DNA of 64,000 nucleotides from Mesorhizobium sp. M7A.F.Ca.US.008.03.1.1 (GTDB taxonomy: Bacteria > Pseudomonadota > Alphaproteobacteria > Rhizobiales > Rhizobiaceae): assembly GCF_003997495.1 (NCBI RefSeq), contig NZ_RZRU01000007.1:1-64000 (forward strand). Reading direction: 5' to 3'. The notes beneath the pieces are model-generated. The model made no database searches. It was given only the letters and a program-made list of their open reading frames with translations, and was not told the DNA's origin. The first letter of the stretch is position 1, and each line of letters opens with the position of its first letter. A program made the position numbers and the translations under genes. This document shows positions 25,451 through 34,473 of this stretch, piece after piece.

Positions 25451-25513
25451 GCGATTTCCACTCCGATTATCTCCTCGCCACCTGACGGTGATCCTGTTAT
25501 TGAGCGCAAGACC

Positions 25514-25610
25514 TCGAAAATCGGGACTCGGTTTTCGAAAATGATCATGCGCCACATCAAAAGTGCTACAGCGTTCGTTGCGCGCCCGAAAGGATGCGCC
25601 ACGCTGTAGC
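25514..25610. repeat. Rhizobial mosaic palindromic repeat (two adjacent units)
   Basis: Unit 1: TCGAAAA (25514-25520) pairs with TTTTCGA (25532-25538), followed by ATGATCATGCGC. Unit 2: GCTACAGCG (25565-25573) pairs perfectly with CGCTGTAGC (25602-25610) and encloses a smaller GCGC-flanked dyad. Both units resemble palindromic sequences repeated between genes in many rhizobial genomes. They fill the divergent tadA/rluB promoter region. Confidence 0.65.
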
Positions 25611-25632
25611 AGCGCAAACGGATAAAGGCCAC

Positions 25633-27726
25633 ATGGACGACAACGACAAGAAATTCCGACCCAGAAAGGGTCCGGCCAAGAGTGGGCCGAAAGCCGCGGG
25701 ACCGCGCAGCCGTGATGGCGCCGCGGGCAAGGGCGGCAAGCCGTCCTTTGGCGCCAAGAAGCCTTACGCACCGCGTGGCGATCGACCGATGGCTGCCGAT
25801 GGCGAGCGGCCGAAGCGCGATTTCAAGGGCGGCGACAAGCCTTTCAGCAAAGGCCCGCGACCCGAAGGCAAGCCTTTTGAGAAGCGCGAGGGGCCGCGCA
25901 AGCCGTACGCACCGCGCGGCGACCGCCCGGTGGCCGCTGAGGGCGAGCGCAAGCCCTATGAGAAGCGTGAAGGCCCACGCAAGCCCTATGCGCCACGTGG
26001 CGACCGGCCAATGGCGGCCGAAGGCGAGCGCAAGCCATATGAAAAGCGCGAAGGCCCACGCAAGCCCTACGCACCGCGCGGCGACCGCCCGGTGGCCGCT
26101 GAAGGCGAACGCAAACCGTATGAGAAGCGCGAAGGGCCGCGCAAACCCTATGCACCGCGGGGCGACCGGCCGGCTGCGGCGGCAGCGGGCGGCGAAAAGC
26201 GTTTCGACCGTCCCAAGCGTGATTTCAGTGACCGCGCGCCGCGCGACGCCGGCGATCGACCGAAGCGTGACTTCAGCGATCGCCCGAAGCGGGATTTCAA
26301 TGATCGGCCGCAAGGCGCGTCAGGCGGCAGCTTCAAGCCACGCCCGCGTCCCGCCGAGGCCGCGGAAGAGGCAGGCGAGCGCATCGCCAAGCGGCTGGCC
26401 CGCGCCGGCCTGGCCTCGCGCCGCGATGCCGAGGAGCTGATCGCCGCCGGCCGCGTCAAGGTCAATGGCCGCGCCCTGACTTCACCGGCCTTCAACGTGA
26501 TGCCTGATGACATCATCCATCTCGACGGCATGGAAATCCCGCCGATCGAGCGCACCCGGCTGTTCCTGTTCCACAAGCCGGCCGGGGTCGTCACCACCAA
26601 CCGCGATCCCGAGGGCCGCAGGACCGTCTTCGACGTGCTGCCGGCTGAATTGCCACGGCTGATGACCATCGGCCGGCTCGACATCAACACCGAAGGCCTG
26701 CTGCTGCTCACCAATGATGGCGGCCTGTCGCGCGTGCTCGAACTTCCAGCCACCGGCTGGCTGCGCCGCTACCGCGTGCGCGTCCACGGCAAGGTCGAGG
26801 AAAGCGCGCTTGCGGGCCTGCGTGAGGGCATTGCCGTCGACGGCGTGTTTTACGGTGCCATCGAAGCGACGCTCGACCGCGAGCAAGGCACCAATGCCTG
26901 GCTGACGATCGGCCTGCGCGAGGGCAAGAACCGCGAAGTCAGGAACATCCTGGGTTCGCTCGGCCTCGACGTGACGCGGCTGATCCGTATCTCTTATGGG
27001 CCGTTCCAGCTCGATGACCTCGCCGAGGGCCATGTGCTGGAAATCAAGGGCAGGGTGTTGCGCGACCAGCTTGGCGAGCGCCTGGTCGAGGAATCCGGCG
27101 CCAATTTCGACGCCGATGTCACCAAGCCGTTCTCCAACAAGCCGGTGCGGCGCACGGAAGTTCGCGAGCCGGAGCCGGAGCGGCCGAAATTCACCCGCGA
27201 CGGCGAGCGCCGTCCGATCGGTGAGGGCGGCTTGATCAAGAACCGCAAGCGCCGCGAAGGCAGCCGCGACGAGGCTCTGGGCAAACTGTCGACAAGTCCC
27301 GACAGAAGCACGGAGAAGAGTTTTGGCGAACGGGGCCCGCGTCCCGAACGCAGCTTTGGCGACAAGCCGCGTGGCAATTTCGGCGACAAACCGCGCGGTG
27401 GCTTCGGTGACAAGCCGCGTGGTGCTTTTGGCGGCAAGCCGGGCGGCGGCAAGAAATCCGAGCGCGAGCAGCGGCCGATCGAGCCGCCCGGCCAGCGCAA
27501 GGCCAATGTCTGGATGGCGCCGGGCGCGCGGCCGATCGGCAAGGTCAGGGCCGACGCCGATGCCGCCAAGGCGGCTGAAGCCAAGGCGCGCAAGGCATCG
27601 TTCAAGCCGACCTATGGCAAACCGGCCGGTGCAAAGCCGTTCGGTAAGCCGCGCGGCGAACGTCCGGGCGGGGCCGGCGGCGGTGAGCGTCCGCGCAATG
27701 GTCCCCGAGGCCCCAAAGCGAGATGA
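25633..27726 (+). CDS. 23S rRNA pseudouridine synthase (RluB/RsuA family) with long repetitive tails
   Basis: The 697-residue protein contains an S4 RNA-binding domain from about residue 248 (RIAKRLARAGLASRRDAEELI) and the RsuA/RluB catalytic domain with GRLDINTEGLLLLT, where Asp350 is the nucleophile. The family makes pseudouridine in rRNA; the closest type is RluB. Residues 1-240 form a basic, Pro/Arg/Lys-rich region with four copies of a 27-residue unit, and the C-terminal about 180 residues are a second basic region with GDKPRG repeats. E. coli RluB is less than half this length. The ATG at 25633 overlaps no other gene. The 3' end overlaps rsmD by four bases. Confidence 0.92.
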   Translation: MDDNDKKFRPRKGPAKSGPKAAGPRSRDGAAGKGGKPSFGAKKPYAPRGDRPMAADGERPKRDFKGGDKPFSKGPRPEGKPFEKREGPRKPYAPRGDRPVAAEGERKPYEKREGPRKPYAPRGDRPMAAEGERKPYEKREGPRKPYAPRGDRPVAAEGERKPYEKREGPRKPYAPRGDRPAAAAAGGEKRFDRPKRDFSDRAPRDAGDRPKRDFSDRPKRDFNDRPQGASGGSFKPRPRPAEAAEEAGERIAKRLARAGLASRRDAEELIAAGRVKVNGRALTSPAFNVMPDDIIHLDGMEIPPIERTRLFLFHKPAGVVTTNRDPEGRRTVFDVLPAELPRLMTIGRLDINTEGLLLLTNDGGLSRVLELPATGWLRRYRVRVHGKVEESALAGLREGIAVDGVFYGAIEATLDREQGTNAWLTIGLREGKNREVRNILGSLGLDVTRLIRISYGPFQLDDLAEGHVLEIKGRVLRDQLGERLVEESGANFDADVTKPFSNKPVRRTEVREPEPERPKFTRDGERRPIGEGGLIKNRKRREGSRDEALGKLSTSPDRSTEKSFGERGPRPERSFGDKPRGNFGDKPRGGFGDKPRGAFGGKPGGGKKSEREQRPIEPPGQRKANVWMAPGARPIGKVRADADAAKAAEAKARKASFKPTYGKPAGAKPFGKPRGERPGGAGGGERPRNGPRGPKAR
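25870..26172 (+). repeat. 81-bp in-frame tandem repeat inside the pseudouridine synthase gene
   Basis: Four consecutive copies of an 81-bp unit (the last partial) encode residues 80-180. Each unit starts KPYEKREGPRKPYAP and continues RGDRPVAAEGER with few substitutions. Synonymous differences between copies show that the protein repeat is kept under selection or that the duplications are not very recent. Confidence 0.85.
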
Positions 27727-28277
27727 GAATCGTCGGCGGTGAGTTTCGTGGGCGTCCGTTGGCGACGCCGCGCTCGAGCGCCATTCGTCCGACGACCGAT
27801 CGCACCCGCGAGGCGGTCTTCAACGTGCTGGCGCATCGCTTCGCCGAGCAGTTGGACGGCGCACGCGTGCTCGACCTGTTCGCCGGCACCGGTGCGCTGG
27901 GGCTCGAAGCGCTATCGCGCGGTGCCTCCTACGGCGTCTTCATCGAGGAATCGGCGGAAGGCCGTGGCCTCATCCGCGACAATGTCGAGGCCTTCGGGCT
28001 GACCGGCCGCACCAAGATATTCCGCCGCGATGCCACGGGCCTCGGCGAGGCTGGCACGCTGGCGCCGTTCGGCCTCGTCTTTGCCGACCCGCCCTATGGC
28101 AAGGGCCTTGGCGAGCGCGCCTTGCAGTCGGCGAAAGCCGGCGGCTGGCTCCGCCCCGGCGCGCTGTGCGTGGTCGAGGAGGCGGCGGTGGCACCCTTCG
28201 AGCCTGGTCCCGGCTTTTCGGTGCTGGACGAGCGCAACTATGGCGAGACCGTTATCCGCTTTGTCGAGGCGGTCTGA
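27723..28277 (+). CDS. rsmD: 16S rRNA (guanine-966 N2)-methyltransferase
   Basis: The 184-residue Rossmann-fold enzyme methylates G966 of 16S rRNA. It has the family opening MRIVGGEFRGRPL, the region IRPTTDRTREAVFNVL, the SAM motif VLDLFAGTGALGLEALSRGA, and the catalytic DPPYGKGLGE. Its ATG overlaps the stop of the pseudouridine synthase gene (ATGA), so two rRNA-modification enzymes are translationally coupled. Confidence 0.96.
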   Translation: MRIVGGEFRGRPLATPRSSAIRPTTDRTREAVFNVLAHRFAEQLDGARVLDLFAGTGALGLEALSRGASYGVFIEESAEGRGLIRDNVEAFGLTGRTKIFRRDATGLGEAGTLAPFGLVFADPPYGKGLGERALQSAKAGGWLRPGALCVVEEAAVAPFEPGPGFSVLDERNYGETVIRFVEAV

Positions 28278-28409
28278 TAACCTGCACCCTTGGCCGGGCA
28301 TCCATGGCCGGCCTCTTTGCCGCCGCCTTTGCCGGCAACATGACCAACAATTCACTTTGCTTGTCGCCAGCACCTTGCCTATCGTCCGCCAGGAAAACCG
28401 GAGCCATCG

Positions 28410-29798
28410 ATGACATTTCAGGCCGAATGGCTGCGGGGGACGCTGTTGGCGACCTCTTTGGCTTTTGCGATAACCGGTCCGGTGCTGGCCGAGAGCCCCG
28501 TCTTGCCCAACACGGTTCCGGCCGAGTTCAAGGTCACGGATTTCCTGCTCGACAACGGCATGGAGGTGGTCGTCATTCCCGACCACCGTGCGCCGATCGT
28601 CACCCACATGGTCTGGTACAAGATCGGCAGCGCCGACGAGCCGCCCGGCAAATCCGGCATCGCGCATTTCTTCGAGCATCTGATGTTCAAGGCGACGACC
28701 AACCATGCGGCCGGCGAGTTCGACCGCGCCGTCTCCGATATCGGCGGCTCCAACAACGCCTTCACCTCCTACGACTATACCGCCTTCCACGAGACGGTGG
28801 CGCCGTCGGCGCTCGAGCTGATGATGAGCTTCGAGGCTGATCGCATGCGAAATCTCATTCTCACCGACGATGTCATCAAGACCGAACGTGATGTCATCCT
28901 CGAGGAGCGCCGGTCGCGCATCGACAACAGCCCCGAGGCCGTGCTGGACGAGGAGGTCGATGCGACGCTGTGGCAGAACCAGCCCTATCGCATTCCGGTC
29001 ATCGGCTGGATGCAGGAGATGCGGCAGCTGAACCGCGTCGACGCCACCGCCTTCTACGACAAATACTACCGGCCCAACAATGCGGTGCTGATCGTCGCCG
29101 GCGATGTTGAGCCGGACACGGTACGGGCATTGGCCGAGAAGACCTATGGCAAGGTGGCGCGCGGCCCTGACCTGCCGCCCCGCATCCGCCCGGTCGAGCC
29201 GGAGCAGAACACCAAGCGCACGGTCACGCTCTCCGACGCCCGCGTCAGCGTGCCGAGCTTTTCCACACAATGGGTGGTGCCGTCCTATCATTCGGGCAAG
29301 CCGGGCGAGGCGGAAGCGCTCGACCTCTTGGCGGAGATCCTCGGCGGCGGCAATCGCAGCCGGCTCTACCAGGCGCTCGTCGTCCAGCAAGGTATCGCAT
29401 CCAGCGCCGGCGCCTTTTTCCAGGGCACCATGCTCGACGACACCAACTTCACCGTCTACGGCGCGCCGCGCGGCGATGCCGAGATTTCCGACGTCGAAGC
29501 GGCGGTCGATGCCGAGGTGGTGCGCATCGTCAAGGATGGTGTCACGCCATCGGAACTGGAAAAGGCCAAGGACCGCTATGTCAGGTCGATGATCTTTGCC
29601 CGCGACAAGCAGGATTCCATGGCCAACATCTACGGCTCGACGCTGGCCACCGGCGGCAATGTGCAGGACGTCCAGCAATGGACGGACCGCATCCGCAAGG
29701 TCACCGCCGACGAGGTCAAGGCCGTCGCCGCGCGCTATCTGGTGCTCGCCCGGTCGACCACCGGCTATCTCTTGCCGCAGCAACAGGCGGGGAATTGA
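28410..29798 (+). CDS. M16-family zinc peptidase, catalytic subunit
   Basis: The 462-residue protein has a signal-type hydrophobic segment (residues 10-27, then LAESP) and the inverted zinc motif HFFEH at residues 86-90, followed by a downstream Glu in [14 protein letters not shown]. It is a periplasmic pitrilysin-type peptidase. Its stop overlaps the start of a second M16 protein lacking the zinc motif, the usual active/inactive pair that forms a clamshell heterodimer. The physiological substrate is unknown. Confidence 0.93.
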   Translation: MTFQAEWLRGTLLATSLAFAITGPVLAESPVLPNTVPAEFKVTDFLLDNGMEVVVIPDHRAPIVTHMVWYKIGSADEPPGKSGIAHFFEHLMFKATTNHAAGEFDRAVSDIGGSNNAFTSYDYTAFHETVAPSALELMMSFEADRMRNLILTDDVIKTERDVILEERRSRIDNSPEAVLDEEVDATLWQNQPYRIPVIGWMQEMRQLNRVDATAFYDKYYRPNNAVLIVAGDVEPDTVRALAEKTYGKVARGPDLPPRIRPVEPEQNTKRTVTLSDARVSVPSFSTQWVVPSYHSGKPGEAEALDLLAEILGGGNRSRLYQALVVQQGIASSAGAFFQGTMLDDTNFTVYGAPRGDAEISDVEAAVDAEVVRIVKDGVTPSELEKAKDRYVRSMIFARDKQDSMANIYGSTLATGGNVQDVQQWTDRIRKVTADEVKAVAARYLVLARSTTGYLLPQQQAGN

Positions 29799-31141
29799 TG
29801 ATGACGAGCACGAACGCGGTACGCGCACCCCTCGCAACCCTCTTCCTCTCCGTCCTCTTCCTCATCCTGCCGGCACTCACCGCGCGGGCCATGGACATCC
29901 AGTCCGTCACGTCGCCGAAGGGCATCACCGCCTGGCTCGTCGAAGACTATTCCGTGCCGGTCGTCGCCATCCGTTTTGTCTTCGGCGGCGGCTCGACGCA
30001 AGATCCGCCGGGCAAGGAGGGCCTGGCCAATCTGATGACCGGCCTGTTCGACGAAGGCGCCGGCCCGCTCGACAGTGAAGACTTCCAGATCAAGCTCGAC
30101 GATGCCGGCGCCGAGATGAGCTTCGACGAGAGCCGCGACGGCATCTACGGCTCCATGCGCATGCTGGCCGAGCAGCGTGACCAGGCATTCGACCTGTTGC
30201 GGCTGGCGGTCAACGAGCCGCGCTTCGACCAGCTGCCGATCGACCGCATCCGCTCCCAGATCCTGTCCGGCATCATTGCCGGCGAGAACGACCCCGACAC
30301 GGTGGCGCAGAACAAATGGGCGCGCGCCCTCTACGGCGATCATCCTTATTCCCGCTCCGACCAGGGCACCAAGGAAAGCATCGCCGCCATCACGCCCGAT
30401 GATCTCAAAGCATTGCACAAAGGGGTGTTCGCCCGCGGTGGCCTGCATGTCGCCGTCGTCGGCGCCATCGACGCGGAGACGCTGAAGAAGAAGCTCGACA
30501 TGGTGTTCGGCGACCTGCCGCAAAACCAGGCGCTGAGGCCGGTGGCCGATATCGACCCGAAGCTGGCGCAGCATATCGAGGTCGACTACGACCTGCCGCA
30601 GACCTCGCTGCAGCTCGCTTTTCCCGGCGTGAAGCGCAAGGCGGCGGATTTCTTTCCCGCCGTGCTGATGAACGAGATCCTCGGCGGCGGCACCTTCACC
30701 TCGCGCCTGTTCCAGGAGGTGCGCGAGAAGCGCGGGCTGGCCTATAGCGTCAACTCCTCGCTGATCAACCAGGACCACGCCAGCGCGCTGATCGTCAGCA
30801 CCGGCACCCGCTCCGACCGCGCGGCCGAGACGCTGGGCATCGTGCGCGACGTCGTCAAGCAACTGGCCGAAGAAGGCCCGACCGAAGCGGAACTGGCGGC
30901 GACCAAGAAATACATGATCGGCGCCTACGCCATCAACAATCTGGACTCCTCGAGCGCCATCGCCTCGACGCTGGTCGAACTGCAGCTCGACGATCTCGGC
31001 ATCGACTACATGCAGCGCCGCGCCGGCTACATCAACGCGGTGACGCTCGATCAGGTCAAGGCGGCGGCGAAAAAGCTGCTGACCGCCGAGCCGACCATCA
31101 TGGTGATCGGGCCGAAACTGGCCGGAGCCGGCAAGGGATGA
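29798..31141 (+). CDS. M16-family peptidase-like protein, non-catalytic subunit
   Basis: The 447-residue protein has a signal peptide (about residues 1-31, ending TARA) and the M16 fold. Where the zinc motif should be it has GLANLMTGLFDEGAG, so both His ligands and the catalytic Glu are absent. It is translated from an ATG overlapping the stop of the active M16 gene. Such partners hold substrate in two-subunit M16 peptidases. A second ATG at 29801 is equally possible as start. Confidence 0.92.
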   Translation: MMTSTNAVRAPLATLFLSVLFLILPALTARAMDIQSVTSPKGITAWLVEDYSVPVVAIRFVFGGGSTQDPPGKEGLANLMTGLFDEGAGPLDSEDFQIKLDDAGAEMSFDESRDGIYGSMRMLAEQRDQAFDLLRLAVNEPRFDQLPIDRIRSQILSGIIAGENDPDTVAQNKWARALYGDHPYSRSDQGTKESIAAITPDDLKALHKGVFARGGLHVAVVGAIDAETLKKKLDMVFGDLPQNQALRPVADIDPKLAQHIEVDYDLPQTSLQLAFPGVKRKAADFFPAVLMNEILGGGTFTSRLFQEVREKRGLAYSVNSSLINQDHASALIVSTGTRSDRAAETLGIVRDVVKQLAEEGPTEAELAATKKYMIGAYAINNLDSSSAIASTLVELQLDDLGIDYMQRRAGYINAVTLDQVKAAAKKLLTAEPTIMVIGPKLAGAGKG

Positions 31142-32007
31142 CCCCCACCTTCGGCATCGCCTTCGGCGGCGGCGGCGCGCGCGGGCTGGCGCATATCCAT
31201 GTCATCGAGGCGCTGGACGAGCTGGGCATCAAGCCGGTGGCCATAGCCGGCTCGTCGATCGGCGCCATCATGGGCGCCGGCATGGCATCGGGCATGACGG
31301 GCAAGGACATAAACGACTATGCCCGCTCGATCCTCGGCCGTCGCGCCGAAGTGGCGAGCCGCATGTGGCGGGCACGGCCGGGCACCATCGCCGAAGCCAT
31401 GCAGAACGGCATCCGCGTCAGCCAGTTCAACGTCGAGCGCGTCCTGAAAGCTTTTCTGCCCGAGGCCATTCCCGAAACCTTCGCCGAGCTGAAGATCCCG
31501 CTCAAGGTGACGGCGACCGACTATTTCGGCCACAAGCTTGCCGTTTTCGAGGACGGCGACCTGCACTCCGCGTTGGCGGCGTCAGCGGCTATTCCAGCCG
31601 TGTTCCGGCCGGTGACGCGCGACGGCAGGCTGCTGATCGACGGCGGCATCTACAACCCCGTGCCGTTCGACCTGATCGAAAACGATGCCGACATCATCAT
31701 CGGCGTCGACGTCGTCGGCGCGCCGGAAGAGGCCGACCGCAAACAGCCGACCTCCGTCGACCTGATGTTCGGCGCCACGCAACTGATGATGCAGTCGATC
31801 ATCGCCAACAAGCTGAAGCAATGCCGCCCCGACATCCTGGTCCGCCCGGCAGTGTCGAGATACCGCGTGCTTGATTTCCTGAAGATCGACGCCTTGATGA
31901 ACGAGACGGTGGATATCAAGGACGAGCTGAAGCGGCAGGTTGAGAAGGCGGTGGAGGCGCGGAATAGTGCCGCCATCAAGGGGAGACGGGGGAAGCAGGT
32001 CGGGTGA
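31138..32007 (+). CDS. Patatin-like phospholipase (RssA type)
   Basis: The 289-residue protein has the complete patatin catalytic set: the oxyanion loop GGGGARG (residues 10-16), GSSIG with nucleophile Ser40, and the Asp of DGG (168-170). It has no clear signal peptide, so it probably acts on lipids from the cytoplasm. Four bases overlap the M16 gene (ATGA), placing the three genes in one operon that may link envelope protein and lipid turnover. Confidence 0.92.
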   Translation: MTPTFGIAFGGGGARGLAHIHVIEALDELGIKPVAIAGSSIGAIMGAGMASGMTGKDINDYARSILGRRAEVASRMWRARPGTIAEAMQNGIRVSQFNVERVLKAFLPEAIPETFAELKIPLKVTATDYFGHKLAVFEDGDLHSALAASAAIPAVFRPVTRDGRLLIDGGIYNPVPFDLIENDADIIIGVDVVGAPEEADRKQPTSVDLMFGATQLMMQSIIANKLKQCRPDILVRPAVSRYRVLDFLKIDALMNETVDIKDELKRQVEKAVEARNSAAIKGRRGKQVG

Positions 32008-32048
32008 GGATGCATCTTCCCCATTCGATCTGAAAGGCTCCAACCGAT

Positions 32049-32591
32049 TTACGACTTTGCCACCACCGGCGCATACTCCAGCGCCACAACGCCGTTGCTG
32101 AACGGCGTGGCCGAAATCAATTCGAACGGCAGCGACTCGCCGGCTGGGAATAGCGGCTTGCCCCGGCCGACGGTGCCTGGATAGCTGAGCAGCCTGACGC
32201 GGTCGACCAGGCCATGGCGCAGCAATTCCTGCGCGACGTTCAGGCTGCCATGCACATAGATGTTGCCGCCGCTGCTTTGCTTCAGCGTTCTGACCGCCTC
32301 CGGCAGCGGCCCTTTCAGCAATTCGGCCGGCTTCCAGTCGAGCGCCTTCAGGCTGCTCGAAGCGACATATTTCGGCAGCGCGTTGAACCGGTCGGCAAAA
32401 TCTCCGGTTTCCTTGGGCCATGAACCGGCAAAGATCTCATAGGTCGTGCGCCCCAAAAGCATGGCGCCGCTATCGGCAAGCTCGTCTTCCTTGAACCTGT
32501 TCATCTCGTCGTTCCAGATCACGCTGGGCAGCTTCTCGACCTCGGCGATGCCATCGACGCTGATGAATTCTGTGACGATGAGTTTTCGCAT
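32049..32591 (-). CDS. Dihydrofolate reductase-like (RibD C-terminal domain) protein
   Basis: The 180-residue protein starts MRKLIVTEFISVDGIAEVE and contains GAMLLGRTTYEIFAGSWP, GNIYVHGSLNVAQELLRHGLVDRVRLLSYPG and GRGKPLFP, all typical of the stand-alone RibD C-terminal/DHFR-like family (YyaP/YwjB type). These proteins probably bind NADPH, and the true substrate is not known. It is convergent with the patatin gene and stands alone. Confidence 0.92.
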   Translation of the reverse strand: MRKLIVTEFISVDGIAEVEKLPSVIWNDEMNRFKEDELADSGAMLLGRTTYEIFAGSWPKETGDFADRFNALPKYVASSSLKALDWKPAELLKGPLPEAVRTLKQSSGGNIYVHGSLNVAQELLRHGLVDRVRLLSYPGTVGRGKPLFPAGESLPFELISATPFSNGVVALEYAPVVAKS

Positions 32592-32812
32592 GGTGCTCTC
32601 CTTCTTCCGTCAGAGGACGGACGGCGCGGGGCTTTTGCGACACGCTTCATGAAATATATCGCTGCGCCTCGTTGCAGGGTGGAGCTTTCAGCGCGAGCCC
32701 GCGAAAGATCGATACCATGGGGAAGTGAGACCGGCCTGGACTAAACCCCAAGTTCGGCTTTTGATGCCACATCTGAAGAAGTTATTCCCAACAACGCATT
32801 GCAGGAAGATCC

Positions 32813-33712
32813 ATGGGATTCGGGGTTTTCATTCATCGCTCGGATTCGCGATACAACGACCGCCCCGCAGAGCAATACCAGTTTCCTCGCCCGTATCTGC
32901 GCCGCGTTGAAGCGTGTGTCGGCAAGTGGATCATTTACTACGAGCCCAGCAAGGTAAACGAGACACGGGGCTATTACGCCGTAGCGAAAGTCCAGCAGAT
33001 CATTCCCGATCCTGTGACATCAGACATGTACCTCGCGCTGATTGAGCCCGGAACCTACCTCGATTTCGTCAATCCTGTTCCATTTAGCGGATCGGATGGT
33101 CTCGTCGAGCGAGGCCTGCTCAACGATGAGGGACGGATTTCCGGCCGTGCCCAATCTGCCGTCCGCACCCTTAGCTCAAGTGACTTCAACCGCATTATCG
33201 ATCTGGGCCTGGACACGAATGAGTTGTTGCTGCCGCGCGTTGATCAGGTCGGCATATCTGCCGGCTTTCAGGATGAGCAGGCGCCATTCGAATTCGAGCA
33301 GAGTCGTGATCGCGTAAGCTACATCGGATCGCGAATCGTGCGGGACCGCATTTTCCGTCGCGTCGTCTTACGCGCCTATGACGAACGCTGCGCGATCACA
33401 GGTCTCAAGCTGATAAATGGCGGCGGCCGGGCAGAGGTTTCTGCCGCACATATTCGACCGGTTGAAGCTAACGGGCCGGATGTTATCAACAATGGGATCG
33501 CACTGTCCGGTACCGCGCATTGGATGTTCGATCGCGGGTTGATCAGCCTATCGGACGATTTGGAAATCCTGATCTCCAGACAGGTCAATGACTTCGACAG
33601 CGTGCATGGCTTCATAAACAAGACGCGCCGCGCGCTTCCGCCCCGCCGACAGCTCGAACACCCGCATCCTCATTTCTTGCAATGGCACCGCGAGCATTGT
33701 TTCAAGCAATAA
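32813..33712 (+). CDS. HNH endonuclease with N-terminal PUA/EVE-like domain
   Basis: The 299-residue protein ends with an HNH nuclease domain. Cys193 lies in ERCAITGLKL, His213 in AEVSAAHIRP, Asn226/227 in DVINNG, and His236 in GTAHWMFDRGLI. The N-terminal half contains GKWIIYYEPSKV, TRGYYAVAKVQQIIPDP and YLALIEPGTYLDFVNPVPF, which resembles the PUA/EVE-like fold that reads modified bases in restriction enzymes. A modification-dependent nuclease is therefore possible; the reader assignment is my inference. It stands alone, without a methyltransferase gene. The flanking 32592-32812 region looks less GC-rich than its surroundings. Confidence 0.8.
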   Translation: MGFGVFIHRSDSRYNDRPAEQYQFPRPYLRRVEACVGKWIIYYEPSKVNETRGYYAVAKVQQIIPDPVTSDMYLALIEPGTYLDFVNPVPFSGSDGLVERGLLNDEGRISGRAQSAVRTLSSSDFNRIIDLGLDTNELLLPRVDQVGISAGFQDEQAPFEFEQSRDRVSYIGSRIVRDRIFRRVVLRAYDERCAITGLKLINGGGRAEVSAAHIRPVEANGPDVINNGIALSGTAHWMFDRGLISLSDDLEILISRQVNDFDSVHGFINKTRRALPPRRQLEHPHPHFLQWHREHCFKQ

Positions 33713-33774
33713 AGCGGTGTCTCGAAGCTGCCCCTGTCTATGTTGCTTGCAGGCCCTTTGGTAGGGAAGCCCCC

Positions 33775-34344
33775 TCAGTCCTTCGCCCGCTCCACATAAG
33801 CCCCATCAGCCGTCATCACCACCACGCGGGTGCCCGGCGCGATGTGCGGCGGCACCAGGGTGCGCACGCCGTTTGAAAGCACAGCCGGCTTGTAGGAGGA
33901 CGAGGCCGTCTGGCCCTTGGTCGTCGGCTCGGTTTCCACCACTTCGAAGGTGGCGCGCTGTGGCAGTACCAGTGAAATGGCAATGCCGTTGAACTGCGAC
34001 ACCTGCACGGCCATACCCTCGATCAGGTAGGGCGCCATGTCGCCGACCACGGCTTCCGACACCGCGACCTGATCGTAGCTTTCCGGGTTCATGAAATGAA
34101 AGCCTTCGGCGTCGCTGTAGAGGAAGGTGTGCTCGCGCTCTTCGACATAGGCGCGCTCCACCGTTTCGGTGGTGCGATAGCGTTCCGACACCTTCACCCC
34201 GTCGCCGATGCGGCGCATGTCGAGCTGCGTTACCGGCGTGCCCTTGCCTGGGTGGATGTTTTCGGCAAAGAGGATCACATAAAGCTTGCCGTCCTTGTCG
34301 ACGACATTGCCTTTGCGGAGCGAACTGGCGATGACTTTCACCAC
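33775..34344 (-). CDS. efp: Translation elongation factor P
   Basis: The 189-residue protein relieves ribosome stalling at proline runs. The three-domain EF-P sequence is clear: [15 protein letters not shown] at the start, the modified-loop HPGKGTP with Lys34 at the position beta-lysylated in E. coli, and [26 protein letters not shown] at the end. The start is GTG at 34344, with a GTG one codon later also possible. The gene is divergent from epmA, whose product attaches the modification to this lysine. Confidence 0.96.
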   Translation of the reverse strand: MVKVIASSLRKGNVVDKDGKLYVILFAENIHPGKGTPVTQLDMRRIGDGVKVSERYRTTETVERAYVEEREHTFLYSDAEGFHFMNPESYDQVAVSEAVVGDMAPYLIEGMAVQVSQFNGIAISLVLPQRATFEVVETEPTTKGQTASSSYKPAVLSNGVRTLVPPHIAPGTRVVVMTADGAYVERAKD

Positions 34345-34362
34345 GGTTTTAAATCCTGCGAG

Positions 34363-34392
34363 AGTTGACTGGCATTTAGTTGACTGGCGTTT
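34363..34392. repeat. 15-bp tandem duplication in the efp-epmA promoter region
   Basis: AGTTGACTGGCATTT (34363-34377) is followed directly by AGTTGACTGGCGTTT (34378-34392). Each copy includes TTGACT, a good match to a -35 box directed at epmA. Confidence 0.6.
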
Positions 34393-34473
34393 GCCGGCTA
34401 GTGCGGCGCTGGATGGGGGCCTACCGCATCTTGGCCGCCGCCGCCAGCCCCCTTCCACCATGATCCGAGCCGC

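Noticed and set aside
27912..29837. Minus-strand 641-codon open frame antisense to rsmD and the M16 gene
   Set aside because: Both opposite-strand genes have complete catalytic motifs. This frame shows none.
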